From: Alphaproteobacteria bacterium
Lineage (GTDB): Bacteria > Pseudomonadota > Alphaproteobacteria > CALKHQ01
Assembly (NCBI GenBank): GCA_041396705.1
Contig: JAWKYB010000002.1
Location: 124,001-188,000, forward strand
DNA: 64,000 bases
Reading direction: 5' to 3'
A program made the position numbers and the translations under genes. Each line of letters begins with the position of its first letter. The stretch's first letter is position 1. Positions 48,647 to 57,035 of this stretch are shown here, in pieces. The notes below the pieces were generated by a model. It was not told where the DNA came from. It worked only from the letters and a program-made list of their open reading frames with translations, and searched no databases.

Positions 48647-50313
48647 ACCCGGACACGCCAGAGGCCCCGCAACACGAGCCCTATCTGTGGCGCAACCCGC
48701 TTGCGGTGTGGGGGGCCAAGGGCGGCAACCACGAGGTGGCGTCGATCCACGCCCCCGACCCGCGCACGGTGTGGGACGAGAACACCGCCTACAAGGTGCG
48801 GCTGCACAAGGTCGGCCGGCTGAAGCACTACATCATCTGGCCGAACCACGGCGCCCACACCTGGAAGCGGCTGCGCTGGTGGCCGACCCGGCGCACGCTG
48901 CTGCACATCCGCGGCCTCTACAACCGCAAGACGCTGAAGGCCGAGAAGAAGATCCTCGACCGCCGGCCGATCTACTGGGTGATCTGCCTCGCCCTGCTGG
49001 CGGTCGCGCCGTTCTTCTTTCCCGAGGGCATGGAAAACACGCTGCTGACCGCGGGTGCCATCTTCGGCATCTTCGCCGCGATCAACGTGTGCTGGACCCT
49101 GATCCTGGGCACCGCCAGCATCTTCTCGCTGGCCTCCTATGCGGTGGTCGGCGTCGCCGCCTTCATCACGTCGTGGCTGTCGATAAGCTATGGCCTGCCC
49201 TGGTTCTACCTGCCCGCCATCGGCATGGCGGTCGGGCTGGTGTTCGGCGCGCTGATCGCGCTGCCGGCGATGCGGCTGGACGGATTCTACTATGCCCTGC
49301 TCACGCTGGGCCTGAACGAGCTGTGCCGGGTGTATTTCACCACATCGCCGGAGTTCGGCTCCGCCTCCGGCGGGCTCTACGGCGCCGACACCTATATCGA
49401 CCCCGACTGGCCGCCGGAGGCGCAGTCGCTGGCCTCCTACTACGCGGCGTTCGCGCTGATGATCGCGTCGCTGTTCCTGTTCCGCTTCATCAACGGCAAG
49501 CGGCTGGGCCGCATCCTGAAAATGGCGCCGGAGAAGCGCGAGGCCTTCGCCGCTGCGACCGGTGTCGACTACAAGCGCGCGCGCATCACCATCTTCCTGA
49601 TCACCTCGGTCGCGCTCGGCTTCATCGGCGGCGTCTATACCGCCCACTATCGCGGCGTCGCCTTCTCCATCTTCGGCTTCGACACCGTTCTGCTGGGGCT
49701 GGCCATGCTGACCATCGGCGGCATCGGCAAGGCCGAGGGCGCGGTCGCCGGCACGCTGATCGTCGTCATCCTGGACAAGGTGCTGATCGACTGGGGTCCC
49801 ATCCGGCACATCCTGATCGGGCTGATGATGCTGGGGGTGGTGCTGTTCCTCAACAACGGCCTCTACGGCATGAAGCGTCAGTTCTATGCCTGGCGCGACA
49901 AGAAGAAGGGCGAATGGCGCTCGACCCGCACCGAAAAGGGCGGCGAGGCGCTGCCCGAGGAAGCCACCGAGATCGACGACAAGGACGCGCTCTATCACCG
50001 CCGCTTCGACAAGATGCAGCGCGACTATCTGAAGCGCCTCGTCTGCGACGCGGTGATCGCCGAGCACAAGGCCAAGCCGCTGGGCCAGCACAGCGAGGCG
50101 CTGGAGCGCCTGTTGCTGTATTTCCGCCGCGCGCCGCAGGAGGACAAGTACGCCCTGCACCGCGCCGGCCCGCACGGGCCCTACAAGATCGTCGCCTTCT
50201 CCGGCGTGCGCGGCACCTCGCCGCGCGTGGTCGAGGACAAGGAATACGCGACGGTGGACGAGGCCTATCACGCGGTGTTCATGCGCCGCGTCCACGACCT
50301 GCTGGAAAGCTGA
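48643..50313 (+). CDS. LivM/UrtC-type ABC permease fused to a dimethylformamidase small-subunit-like domain
   Basis: This is a 556-residue protein. A long N-terminal cytoplasmic segment (~1-105, with HAPDPRTVWDENTAYKVRL) precedes about nine to ten helices and a LivM-type core (NVCWTLILGTASIFSLASYA, LDGFYYALLTLGLNELCR). From about residue 448 a soluble domain follows (KMQRDYLKRLVCDAVIAEH, PLGQHSEALERLL, DEAYHAVFMRRVHDLL). This domain aligns with the separate 131-residue protein encoded next, 27 of 40 positions being identical in its first helical stretch. LivM permeases normally end soon after the last helix. The fusion suggests a docking site for the large dimethylformamidase subunit at the membrane, or a regulatory copy. 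Confidence 0.9.
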   Translation: MNPDTPEAPQHEPYLWRNPLAVWGAKGGNHEVASIHAPDPRTVWDENTAYKVRLHKVGRLKHYIIWPNHGAHTWKRLRWWPTRRTLLHIRGLYNRKTLKAEKKILDRRPIYWVICLALLAVAPFFFPEGMENTLLTAGAIFGIFAAINVCWTLILGTASIFSLASYAVVGVAAFITSWLSISYGLPWFYLPAIGMAVGLVFGALIALPAMRLDGFYYALLTLGLNELCRVYFTTSPEFGSASGGLYGADTYIDPDWPPEAQSLASYYAAFALMIASLFLFRFINGKRLGRILKMAPEKREAFAAATGVDYKRARITIFLITSVALGFIGGVYTAHYRGVAFSIFGFDTVLLGLAMLTIGGIGKAEGAVAGTLIVVILDKVLIDWGPIRHILIGLMMLGVVLFLNNGLYGMKRQFYAWRDKKKGEWRSTRTEKGGEALPEEATEIDDKDALYHRRFDKMQRDYLKRLVCDAVIAEHKAKPLGQHSEALERLLLYFRRAPQEDKYALHRAGPHGPYKIVAFSGVRGTSPRVVEDKEYATVDEAYHAVFMRRVHDLLES

Positions 50314-50321
50314 GCGGGCGC

Positions 50322-50717
50322 ATGACGGGCGGGACCGACGGACCGATGGCTGAACCGGAAGACAACGCCGAACCGGCCGAGGACAGGGACCTCGTCTATC
50401 GCGCCTTCCACGATTCGATGCAGCGCCGGTTCCTGCGCACGCTGGTCTGCGACGCGGTGATCGAGGAGCACCGGCGCGCGCCGCTGGGCCAGCACAGCGA
50501 GCCGCTGGAGCGCCTGCTCAACCATTTCCGCTGCATGCCGATGGCCGGCAAATACGCGGTCCGGCACGACCGGGACGCCGGCACCTATTCGATCGTCGCC
50601 CTCTCCGGCACGCGCGGCGTCGCGCCAACGCCGGTCGGCGACACCCGCTACCGCTCCGTCGAGGAGGCCTATCACGGCATCTTCCTGCGGCGCATCGACG
50701 AGCTGATGGGACGCTAG
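50322..50717 (+). CDS. dmfA1: N,N-dimethylformamidase small (alpha) subunit
   Basis: The 131-residue protein matches the ~132-residue length of the known small subunit. It has SMQRRFLRTLVCDAVIEEH, PLGQHSEPLERLLNHFR, GKYAV and EEAYHGIFLRRIDELM; the last motif is characteristic of DmfA1. The small subunit is helical and packs on the large subunit in dimethylformamidase, which hydrolyses DMF to dimethylamine and formate. It starts 8 bases after the fused permease and ends 2 bases before the large subunit. ATG 50346 is an alternative start. Confidence 0.82.
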   Translation: MTGGTDGPMAEPEDNAEPAEDRDLVYRAFHDSMQRRFLRTLVCDAVIEEHRRAPLGQHSEPLERLLNHFRCMPMAGKYAVRHDRDAGTYSIVALSGTRGVAPTPVGDTRYRSVEEAYHGIFLRRIDELMGR

Positions 50718-50719
50718 AG

Positions 50720-53041
50720 TTGGCTGAACAGAAGATATTCGGCTACGCCGACAAGATCTCGGTCAGGCCGGGCGAGACGATCGCCTTCCATGTCAATGCC
50801 GACGGCGCCGACAGCGCCCAGGCCCAGCTGGTGCGGCTGATCCACGGCGACGAGCATCCGGACGGGCCGGGCTTCGTCGAGCGCGAGGTCGACAGCCCGG
50901 CCAACGGCACCTGGGCGGTCGCCAAGCAGTTCACCCAGATGGGCTCGTACCTGCGGGTGGCCGATCCGGCGGGCCGGCTCGCCATCGACGGCGCACTGAC
51001 CGTGTTCGCCTTCATCCAGCCGACCATGCCGAAGAAGGGCCAGCGCCAGTGCATCGCCGGCCGCTGGGACACCCGTGCCAACGAAGGCTACTGCATCGGC
51101 ATCGACGGCCGCGGCCATCTGGAATTCTGGGTCGGCGACGGCAAGGAGATCGACTACGTCACCGCCGAGCTGCCGCTGGTGAAGAAGGTCTGGTACTTCG
51201 TCGCCGCCAGCTTCGACCCGCGCTCCGGCACCGCGACGCTGTACCAGGAGGGCGTGCCGAACCGCTACAACTCGCTGCTCGGCAAGGTGGTGCCCTACGA
51301 CTACCGCTCGCACGTGCAGACCGCGTTCCGGTTCCGCCACAGGAACCCGCCGGACCTCGACTTCATGGTCTCCGGCGGCCGCGATCACCACGAACTGCGC
51401 GGCGCCTTCGTCAGCGACCTCTACTACGGCAAGGTCGACCGGCCCGGCCTGTGCAACCGCGTGCTGACCCGGGCCGAGCTGGACGCGATTTGCGGCGGCG
51501 GCACGCCGCCGGCCGATGCCGTCGCCGCCTATTGGGACACCGCCGCCGGCTATTCCGACAACGGCATCGGCCACCGGGTGCAGGACGTCGGGCCGCACGG
51601 GCTGCACGCCCAGGGCTTCAACCACCCGGTCAGGGGCATGACCGGCTGGAACTGGAACGGCAAGGACGACTGCTTCCGGCTGGCGCCCGACCAGTATGGC
51701 GGCATCGAGTTCCACCCGGAATCGGTCACCGACTGCAACTGGGACGTCACCCGGACGATGGAGGTGCCGCGCGACCTGAAAAGCGGCGTCTATGCCATGC
51801 GGCTGCGCATCGGCCCGGGCCGCGGGCTGAGCGAGGAGTACATCGTCTTTTTCGTCCGCCCGACCCGGCCGACGGCCAAGCTGTGCTTCCTGGCGCCGAC
51901 CGCGAGCTACCTCGCCTACGCCAACGAGCGGCTCAGCTTCGATGCGCAGATCATCCAGCCGATGACCGGCCAGCCGCCGGTGATCACCGACATCGACATC
52001 GAGACCTACGAGCACCGCGAGTTCGGGCTGTCCACCTACGACAGCTTCGAGGACGGCGCCGGTGTCTGCTTCACCTCCTACAAGCGGCCGGTGATCAACA
52101 TGCGGCCGAAATACCGCATCTCCAGCATGAACATCACCTGGCAGTTCCCGGCCGACCTGTCGATCATCGCCTGGCTGGACAACCAGGGTTACGAGGTCGA
52201 CATCGTTACCGACGAGGACCTGCACCGCGAGGGGCTCGACGCGATCCGGCCCTATGCCTGCGTGATGACCGGCACCCATCCGGAATATGTCTCCGAGCGG
52301 ATGCTGGACGCGCAGGAGGACTATGTCGCCGGCGGCGGTCGCCTGATCTACATGGGCGGCAACGGCTACTACTGGTGCGTCGGCTTCGACCCCGAGGAAC
52401 CGGCGTGCATGGAGGTGCGCAAGCTCGATTCCGGCATGCGCGCCTGGGCGGCCAAGGCCGGCGAGCACTATCTGCAGACCACCGGCGAGAAGAGCGGTCT
52501 GTGGCGCAACCGCGGCCGCGCCCCGCAGAAGCTGACCGGTGTCGGCTTCATCGGCGAGGGCTTCGAGACATCGGCGCCCTACCGGCGGATGCCCGACAGC
52601 TTTCACCGCACAGTGTCGTGGATCACCGCCGGCATCGAGGGCGAGATCATCGGCAACGAGGGCCTGGCCTATGGCGGCGCCGCCGGGGTCGAGCTCGACC
52701 GCTACGACCTGTCGCTCGGCACGCCGCCGCACACCAAGATCATCGCCAGCTCCGGCGGCCACAGCGACAACTACGTGCTGGTCACCGAGGAACTGCTCTA
52801 TGCCTATGCCGGCCTGGTCGGCTCGATGGACTACCGCATCCGCGGCGACATCACCTATTTCACCGCGCCCAACGACGGCGCCGTGTTCTGCACCGGCTCG
52901 ATCGCCTTCGGCCAGGCCCTGCCCGCCGGCAACTTCGACAACACCGCGTCGCGGCTGCTGAAGAACGTGGTCGACGCCTTCCTCAAGCCGGGCAGCCTGC
53001 CCGGCGGCATGTGGACGCTGGAGGAGAAGCAGTGGCGCTGA
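50720..53041 (+). CDS. dmfA2: N,N-dimethylformamidase large (beta) subunit
   Basis: The protein has 773 residues; characterised large subunits have ~762. An N-terminal jelly-roll/laminin-G-like half (AGRWDTRANEGYCIGIDGRG) is followed by the amidase-like catalytic half. The known enzyme has a mononuclear iron held by two Tyr and one Glu (from memory Y399, Y440, E521 in Paracoccus); here Y400 (YLAYANERL), Y440 (GLSTYDSF) and E522 (THPEYVSE) lie at matching places. TSYKRPVINMRPKY and SGGHSDNYVLVTEE are also family-like. The start is TTG 50720, directly coupled to the small subunit. It hydrolyses DMF (or a close amide) in the cytoplasm. Confidence 0.9.
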   Translation: MAEQKIFGYADKISVRPGETIAFHVNADGADSAQAQLVRLIHGDEHPDGPGFVEREVDSPANGTWAVAKQFTQMGSYLRVADPAGRLAIDGALTVFAFIQPTMPKKGQRQCIAGRWDTRANEGYCIGIDGRGHLEFWVGDGKEIDYVTAELPLVKKVWYFVAASFDPRSGTATLYQEGVPNRYNSLLGKVVPYDYRSHVQTAFRFRHRNPPDLDFMVSGGRDHHELRGAFVSDLYYGKVDRPGLCNRVLTRAELDAICGGGTPPADAVAAYWDTAAGYSDNGIGHRVQDVGPHGLHAQGFNHPVRGMTGWNWNGKDDCFRLAPDQYGGIEFHPESVTDCNWDVTRTMEVPRDLKSGVYAMRLRIGPGRGLSEEYIVFFVRPTRPTAKLCFLAPTASYLAYANERLSFDAQIIQPMTGQPPVITDIDIETYEHREFGLSTYDSFEDGAGVCFTSYKRPVINMRPKYRISSMNITWQFPADLSIIAWLDNQGYEVDIVTDEDLHREGLDAIRPYACVMTGTHPEYVSERMLDAQEDYVAGGGRLIYMGGNGYYWCVGFDPEEPACMEVRKLDSGMRAWAAKAGEHYLQTTGEKSGLWRNRGRAPQKLTGVGFIGEGFETSAPYRRMPDSFHRTVSWITAGIEGEIIGNEGLAYGGAAGVELDRYDLSLGTPPHTKIIASSGGHSDNYVLVTEELLYAYAGLVGSMDYRIRGDITYFTAPNDGAVFCTGSIAFGQALPAGNFDNTASRLLKNVVDAFLKPGSLPGGMWTLEEKQWR

Positions 53042-53050
53042 GCGGCCGGC

Positions 53051-53470
53051 TCAGGCCGGCAGCGGCTTGAACAGCACGTCCTGGGCGCCCTGCCACAGTA
53101 CGATACGGCCCAGTTCCGCCATCTGCTCGCGCCCCTCGACCACGGTGAGGAAGTGGTTGCCGGCCAGCTGGCCCATCTTGCTGGCGAAGCTGCAGGCGCC
53201 ATAGGCCCAGATGATCTCCGTCTCGCTGAACCCGCCGGGATAGAGCAGGATGTCGCCGCGCGACGGGTGGCTGGTGTGGTTCTCGAAAGCCAGCCCGGTG
53301 TCGAAGTCGCCCAGCGGCACCCACACCGCCTCGCCGCTCCAGCGCACGTGGATCAGCTTGTTGGCGAACGGCATCAGCGCGCGGAACCGCTCGCAGGTCT
53401 GCGGCGCATCCTTCTGCTCCATCCGCGCGACGAAGCGGAACGGTCCGGCGGTGATCTCGATCAGGTCCAT
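53051..53470 (-). CDS. DUF3830 family protein (cyclophilin-like fold)
   Basis: The 139-residue protein shows the DUF3830 pattern: FRFVARMEQKDAPQTCERF, VRWSGEAVWVP, FENHTSHPSRGDILLYPGG, IIWAYGACSF and GQLAGNHFLTV. These proteins adopt a cyclophilin-like beta barrel and recur in amidohydrolase and ABC-transporter operons; no activity is established to my knowledge. It is the last gene of the long leftward operon and converges on the dimethylformamidase gene. Confidence 0.85.
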   Translation of the reverse strand: MDLIEITAGPFRFVARMEQKDAPQTCERFRALMPFANKLIHVRWSGEAVWVPLGDFDTGLAFENHTSHPSRGDILLYPGGFSETEIIWAYGACSFASKMGQLAGNHFLTVVEGREQMAELGRIVLWQGAQDVLFKPLPA

Positions 53471-53487
53471 GGCAGAGGCCTCGCGGT

Positions 53488-54375
53488 TCAGGCGGCTGGC
53501 GCCGGCAGGTCGAAACGGTAGAAGCGGCAGGCATTGTCGCAGAACAGCGCACGTTGCTCGTCGGCGCTGCAGCCGGAAACCGCGGCCTTCAGATCGTCCA
53601 GCGCCTGCGCCGAGCCGATGGTGACGTCGTGCGCCGGATAGTCGGTGGCGAAGCAGCAGCGCGACACGCCGAACGCCGCGATCACCGTCGCCACGTCCGC
53701 CGCCACCGACGCCCGGCTCCAGGCCGGATCGAAACAGTGCAGCGCCGAGATCTTGATCACGACATTGGGCAGGGCGGCCATCCGCGCCAGGCCGTCGCGC
53801 CACAGCGCCATGCCCTCGGCGCGGCGATCCGCCGGGCTCGCCGCGTGCTCGACGATCACCCGGAGATCGGGCAGCCGCGCCGCCATCGCCGCGGCGGCGG
53901 CCAGCTGGCGCGGCTGCAGCAGCAGGTCGAACGACAGCCCGCGCGCGGCCAGCGCCGCCAGGCCGCGCGCGAAGCCGGGGTCCTGCAGCAGGTCGGCCCG
54001 GCGGGCATGCGGCGGCGCGACGATGTCGCGCACGCCGCGCAGGTTCGGCACCGCCGCGATCAGCGTATCGAGGCCGTCGGCCGCATCGGGCGCATCGAGC
54101 GGGCAATGGGCGACGATGGCGTTGCAGCACGCCGGGTCGGCGTCGGCCCAGGCCTGGGCCTGGCGCGCCTCGGCCACCGGGTCGCGCGCAACCGCCTCGA
54201 TCCAGACCGATCCGGCCACGCGATGCCGCGCCAACTCGGCCTTGTGGTCGGCCGGCAGCACGTCGCGTGCGATCGCCGCTAGCGCCGGCGCCGCCAGCCA
54301 GGGATAGTCATGCGGCGCGTAGCGCCACAGGTGGTGGTGCGCATCGACGAACGGCCCGTCGTAGACTCCCGCCAT
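53488..54375 (-). CDS. Amidohydrolase-2 family metal-dependent hydrolase
   Basis: The 295-residue TIM barrel has the metal-binding start VDAHHHLWRYAPHDYPWL, His in VIVEHAASP and Asp in CFATDYPAHD. This family includes lactonases (such as L-fucono-lactonase) and decarboxylases. The HHHLW start is typical of the lactonase-like branch. In this operon it could open a lactone or lactam. ATG 54375 was chosen as the first start before the metal motif. Confidence 0.88.
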   Translation of the reverse strand: MAGVYDGPFVDAHHHLWRYAPHDYPWLAAPALAAIARDVLPADHKAELARHRVAGSVWIEAVARDPVAEARQAQAWADADPACCNAIVAHCPLDAPDAADGLDTLIAAVPNLRGVRDIVAPPHARRADLLQDPGFARGLAALAARGLSFDLLLQPRQLAAAAAMAARLPDLRVIVEHAASPADRRAEGMALWRDGLARMAALPNVVIKISALHCFDPAWSRASVAADVATVIAAFGVSRCCFATDYPAHDVTIGSAQALDDLKAAVSGCSADEQRALFCDNACRFYRFDLPAPAA

Positions 54376-54379
54376 CGGC

Positions 54380-55420
54380 TCAGGCCCAGCCGTCGACCGG
54401 CACCGGCCGCGCCTCGGCCAGCGACCGCTCCGCCGCCTGCACCAGCGCGATCGAGCGCCGCGCATCGGCCAGCCCGACCAGCGGCCGGCTGCCGTCGCGC
54501 ACGCAGGCCAGGAAATGGTCGACCTCGTCGCGCAGCGCGCCGACGACCCGGCCGTGCAGCACCGGCTGGTGCCGGGTGTCGTCGGCGCGAAAGCCGTGGC
54601 CGGTGTCGTACAGGGTCAGTTGCTGGTTGCGCAGGCTGACGTCGTTGGCGATGACGCCGCGGTCGCCGACCACTTCCAGCAGGTTGTCGCCCGACGGCGC
54701 CCAGCCCTGCGGCGCGGCGAACCGCTCGTAGGCCGGCGGCAGCGTCCAGGCGCTGTCGACCCGCCCGACCGCGCCATCTGCGAAGCGGACAGTCACGCTG
54801 ACGCAGTCGTCCATGCCGCAGGCGGCGTGGATCGCGCCGCGGCCGGCGACCGCATAGACCTCGGTCGGCGTCGCCGGATGGACCCAGGCGATCAGGTCGA
54901 AGTCGTGCACGGCGAGCAGGCGCAGGGTCGTCGAGCGCCCGGCGAAGCGCGGCGCCTGCGCCGGCCCGAACCGCCGCCGCGCCGCGACCGAGACCACCCG
55001 GCCGCACACGCCCTGCGCCACCGCGTCGCGCAGATGGGCATAGCCGGTCTCGAACCGCTCGACATGGGCGGCCATCACCGTGATGCCGTGCGCGGCGGCG
55101 GCCCGCTCGATCGCGGCGATCCCGTCGAGGTCGGCGGCGACCGGCTTCTCGATCAGCACCCCGCAGCCATGCTGCGCCGCCAGCGCGGCCAGAGCGACGT
55201 GGCTGTCCTCGGTCGTCGCCACGATCAGGGCGTCGAGCGGCGTCTCTGCCAGCATGTGACCGGCATCGACGAAGGCGCGCGTGCCCAGGGATTCGGCGAG
55301 CGACCGCGCCTTGTCGCCGTCGGTGTCGCACACCGCGGCCAGCGTGCCGGCCGCGTGCTCCGCCACGATCCGGGCGTGCCAGGTGCCGATCGCGCCGCAA
55401 CCGATGACCGCCACCCGCAT
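54380..55420 (-). CDS. Gfo/Idh/MocA-family oxidoreductase
   Basis: The 346-residue protein has VAVIGCGAIGTWHARIV (Rossmann), the EKP motif (VLIEKPVAADL), and LLAVHDFDLIAWVHP near the active site. It overlaps or abuts the hydrolases on both sides (spacing 3 and 4 bases), so it is part of the same pathway. The substrate is unknown. Confidence 0.9.
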   Translation of the reverse strand: MRVAVIGCGAIGTWHARIVAEHAAGTLAAVCDTDGDKARSLAESLGTRAFVDAGHMLAETPLDALIVATTEDSHVALAALAAQHGCGVLIEKPVAADLDGIAAIERAAAAHGITVMAAHVERFETGYAHLRDAVAQGVCGRVVSVAARRRFGPAQAPRFAGRSTTLRLLAVHDFDLIAWVHPATPTEVYAVAGRGAIHAACGMDDCVSVTVRFADGAVGRVDSAWTLPPAYERFAAPQGWAPSGDNLLEVVGDRGVIANDVSLRNQQLTLYDTGHGFRADDTRHQPVLHGRVVGALRDEVDHFLACVRDGSRPLVGLADARRSIALVQAAERSLAEARPVPVDGWA

Positions 55421-55423
55421 CGG

Positions 55424-56854
55424 TCAGCGCCAGGGCTTGTGGTCGGGCTGCAGGATCGCCCGCGTCGTCGTCTCGACATTGCGCGGCGCCGGCGGCGGCA
55501 TCCGCTGCACCACCTGCCGGCCCCAGCCGGGCTCGGCCACCGGCCGGCCGTCGCGGGCGACCACCTTGCCGCGCACCATGGTCAGCACCGGCAGGCCGAC
55601 CACCTCCATGCCCTCATAGGGGCTGGTCTTGCCGCGCGAATGCAGCCGGTCGGCGCCCAGCCGGTCGCGCCGGCCGACGTCGACCACGACCAGGTCGGCG
55701 TCGGCGCCGGGACGCAGCACGCCCTTGCGGCCGTACAGCCCGAACGCCCGCGCCGGGTTGGCGCTGGACAGGCGGACATAGTGCTCCAGCGACAGCCGGC
55801 CGGCGTTGACCGCGGTCAGCATCAGCGGCATCTGCGATTCCACGCCGGGGAAGCCGCAGGCGACGTCCCAGATCCGGTTGCCGTACTTTTCGACCGGCAG
55901 GTGCGGCGCATGGTCGGTGGCGATCATGTCGACGGTGCCGTCCAGCAGCGCCTGCCACAGCGGCTCCTGGTTCGCCTTCTGGCGGATCGGCGGGTTCATC
56001 CGCAGCACCTCGCCGCCGGGACGCAGCATCATCTCGGCGTCGAGATAGAGATACTGCGGCAGCGTCTCCACCGTCACGTCGACGCCGCGGCTCTTGTGGA
56101 AACGGATATAGGGCAGGCTGTTGGCGCAGCTCTCGTGCGCGATGTGGATGCGCGCACCGGTCCAGTCGGCCAGCACGCAGGCCCGGTTCAGCGCCTCCAG
56201 CGCCACCACGTCGGCGCGCGCCGACAGATGCGCCAGCGGGTCGATGCGGCCGGCCCGCTGCATCTTCTGCTGGCGCCAGAACAGGATCGGCGAGTTCTCG
56301 GCATGGATGGTGGTGCGCTTGCCCAGCGCCGCCAGGATCTCCAGGCCCTCCAGCACCGCGCCGTCGCTGGGGCACGGCAGGTCGCCGGTGGTGTTGCCCA
56401 GGAACAGCTTGAAGCCGATCGCCCCGGCCGCCGCCATCGCCTCCAGCCGGTCGAGGTTGTGCTCGCCGAGCAGGCCGTAGAGGCCGAAGTCGACGATGGA
56501 CTTCGCTTCCGCCAGGCTGCGCTTGTGCGCCAGGCTCTCCGGGCTGTCGGTCGGCGGGATCGTGTTCGGCATCTCGAACACGGTGGTGACGCCGCCGACC
56601 GCGGCCGCGCGGCTGCCGGACTCCCAGGTCTCCTTCTCCTCCATGCCAGGCTCGCGGAAATGGACATGGACGTCGATCGCGCCGGGCAGCACGTAGCGGC
56701 CGCCCGCATCCACGGTCTCGAGCGCTGCCGGCAGCGTGCCGGGCTCGCCGATGGCGACGACGCGGCCATCCTCGATGGCGATGTCCGCGGCGACGGTGCC
56801 GGTCTCGTTCACGACCATGCCGCCGGCCACCAGGGTATCGACGCTGGCGGTCAT
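55424..56854 (-). CDS. Dihydroorotase-family cyclic amidohydrolase (allantoinase/dihydropyrimidinase-like)
   Basis: The 476-residue protein has a complete binuclear metal site: H63 and H65 (DVHVHFREPG), carboxylated lysine candidate K149 (GFKLFLG), H184 (TIHAENS), H240 (IAHES) and D314 (ATDHAPH). The GFKLFLG form and HFREPG resemble allantoinase and class I dihydroorotase more than dihydropyrimidinase. It opens a cyclic ureide or imide ring. Operon neighbours (deaminase, NMT1-type importer) support N-heterocycle breakdown rather than pyrimidine synthesis. Confidence 0.9.
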   Translation of the reverse strand: MTASVDTLVAGGMVVNETGTVAADIAIEDGRVVAIGEPGTLPAALETVDAGGRYVLPGAIDVHVHFREPGMEEKETWESGSRAAAVGGVTTVFEMPNTIPPTDSPESLAHKRSLAEAKSIVDFGLYGLLGEHNLDRLEAMAAAGAIGFKLFLGNTTGDLPCPSDGAVLEGLEILAALGKRTTIHAENSPILFWRQQKMQRAGRIDPLAHLSARADVVALEALNRACVLADWTGARIHIAHESCANSLPYIRFHKSRGVDVTVETLPQYLYLDAEMMLRPGGEVLRMNPPIRQKANQEPLWQALLDGTVDMIATDHAPHLPVEKYGNRIWDVACGFPGVESQMPLMLTAVNAGRLSLEHYVRLSSANPARAFGLYGRKGVLRPGADADLVVVDVGRRDRLGADRLHSRGKTSPYEGMEVVGLPVLTMVRGKVVARDGRPVAEPGWGRQVVQRMPPPAPRNVETTTRAILQPDHKPWR

Positions 56855-56891
56855 GAGCGGGTGCTCCCTGCGTTTGCGCCGACTGCAGTCC

Positions 56892-56990
56892 CCACGTCGT
56901 CGTGGTCGGGCTTTTCCCGACCAGCCACGCCTCTGCGCCGTCCGTGCCCTGAAGGCGTGGATGGTCGGGACAAGCCCGACCATGACGTGG
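56892..56990. repeat. Inverted pair of interspersed palindromic repeats
   Basis: The 181-base gap between the cyclic amidohydrolase and the SDR holds two copies of a ~40-base element in opposite orientation: 56892-56931 (CCACGTCGTCGTGGTCGGGC... ending CCACGCC) and 56954-56990 (GGCGTGGATGGTCGGGACAA... ending GACGTGG). Each has an internal dyad around TGGTCGGGC/CCCGACCA, and the two copies can also pair with each other. Very similar GTCGGGCTTGTCCCGAC elements are scattered in many alphaproteobacterial genomes. Likely effects are mRNA stabilisation or partial termination. Confidence 0.8.
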
Positions 56991-57035
56991 AGAGGGATAC
57001 GGAGGAGCAAAGAAGGGGCAGCGAGAAGCGCGGCA

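Noticed and set aside
56892..56990. CRISPR array or attachment site
   Set aside because: Only two inverted copies of a palindromic element, no regular spacers, no cas or integrase genes.
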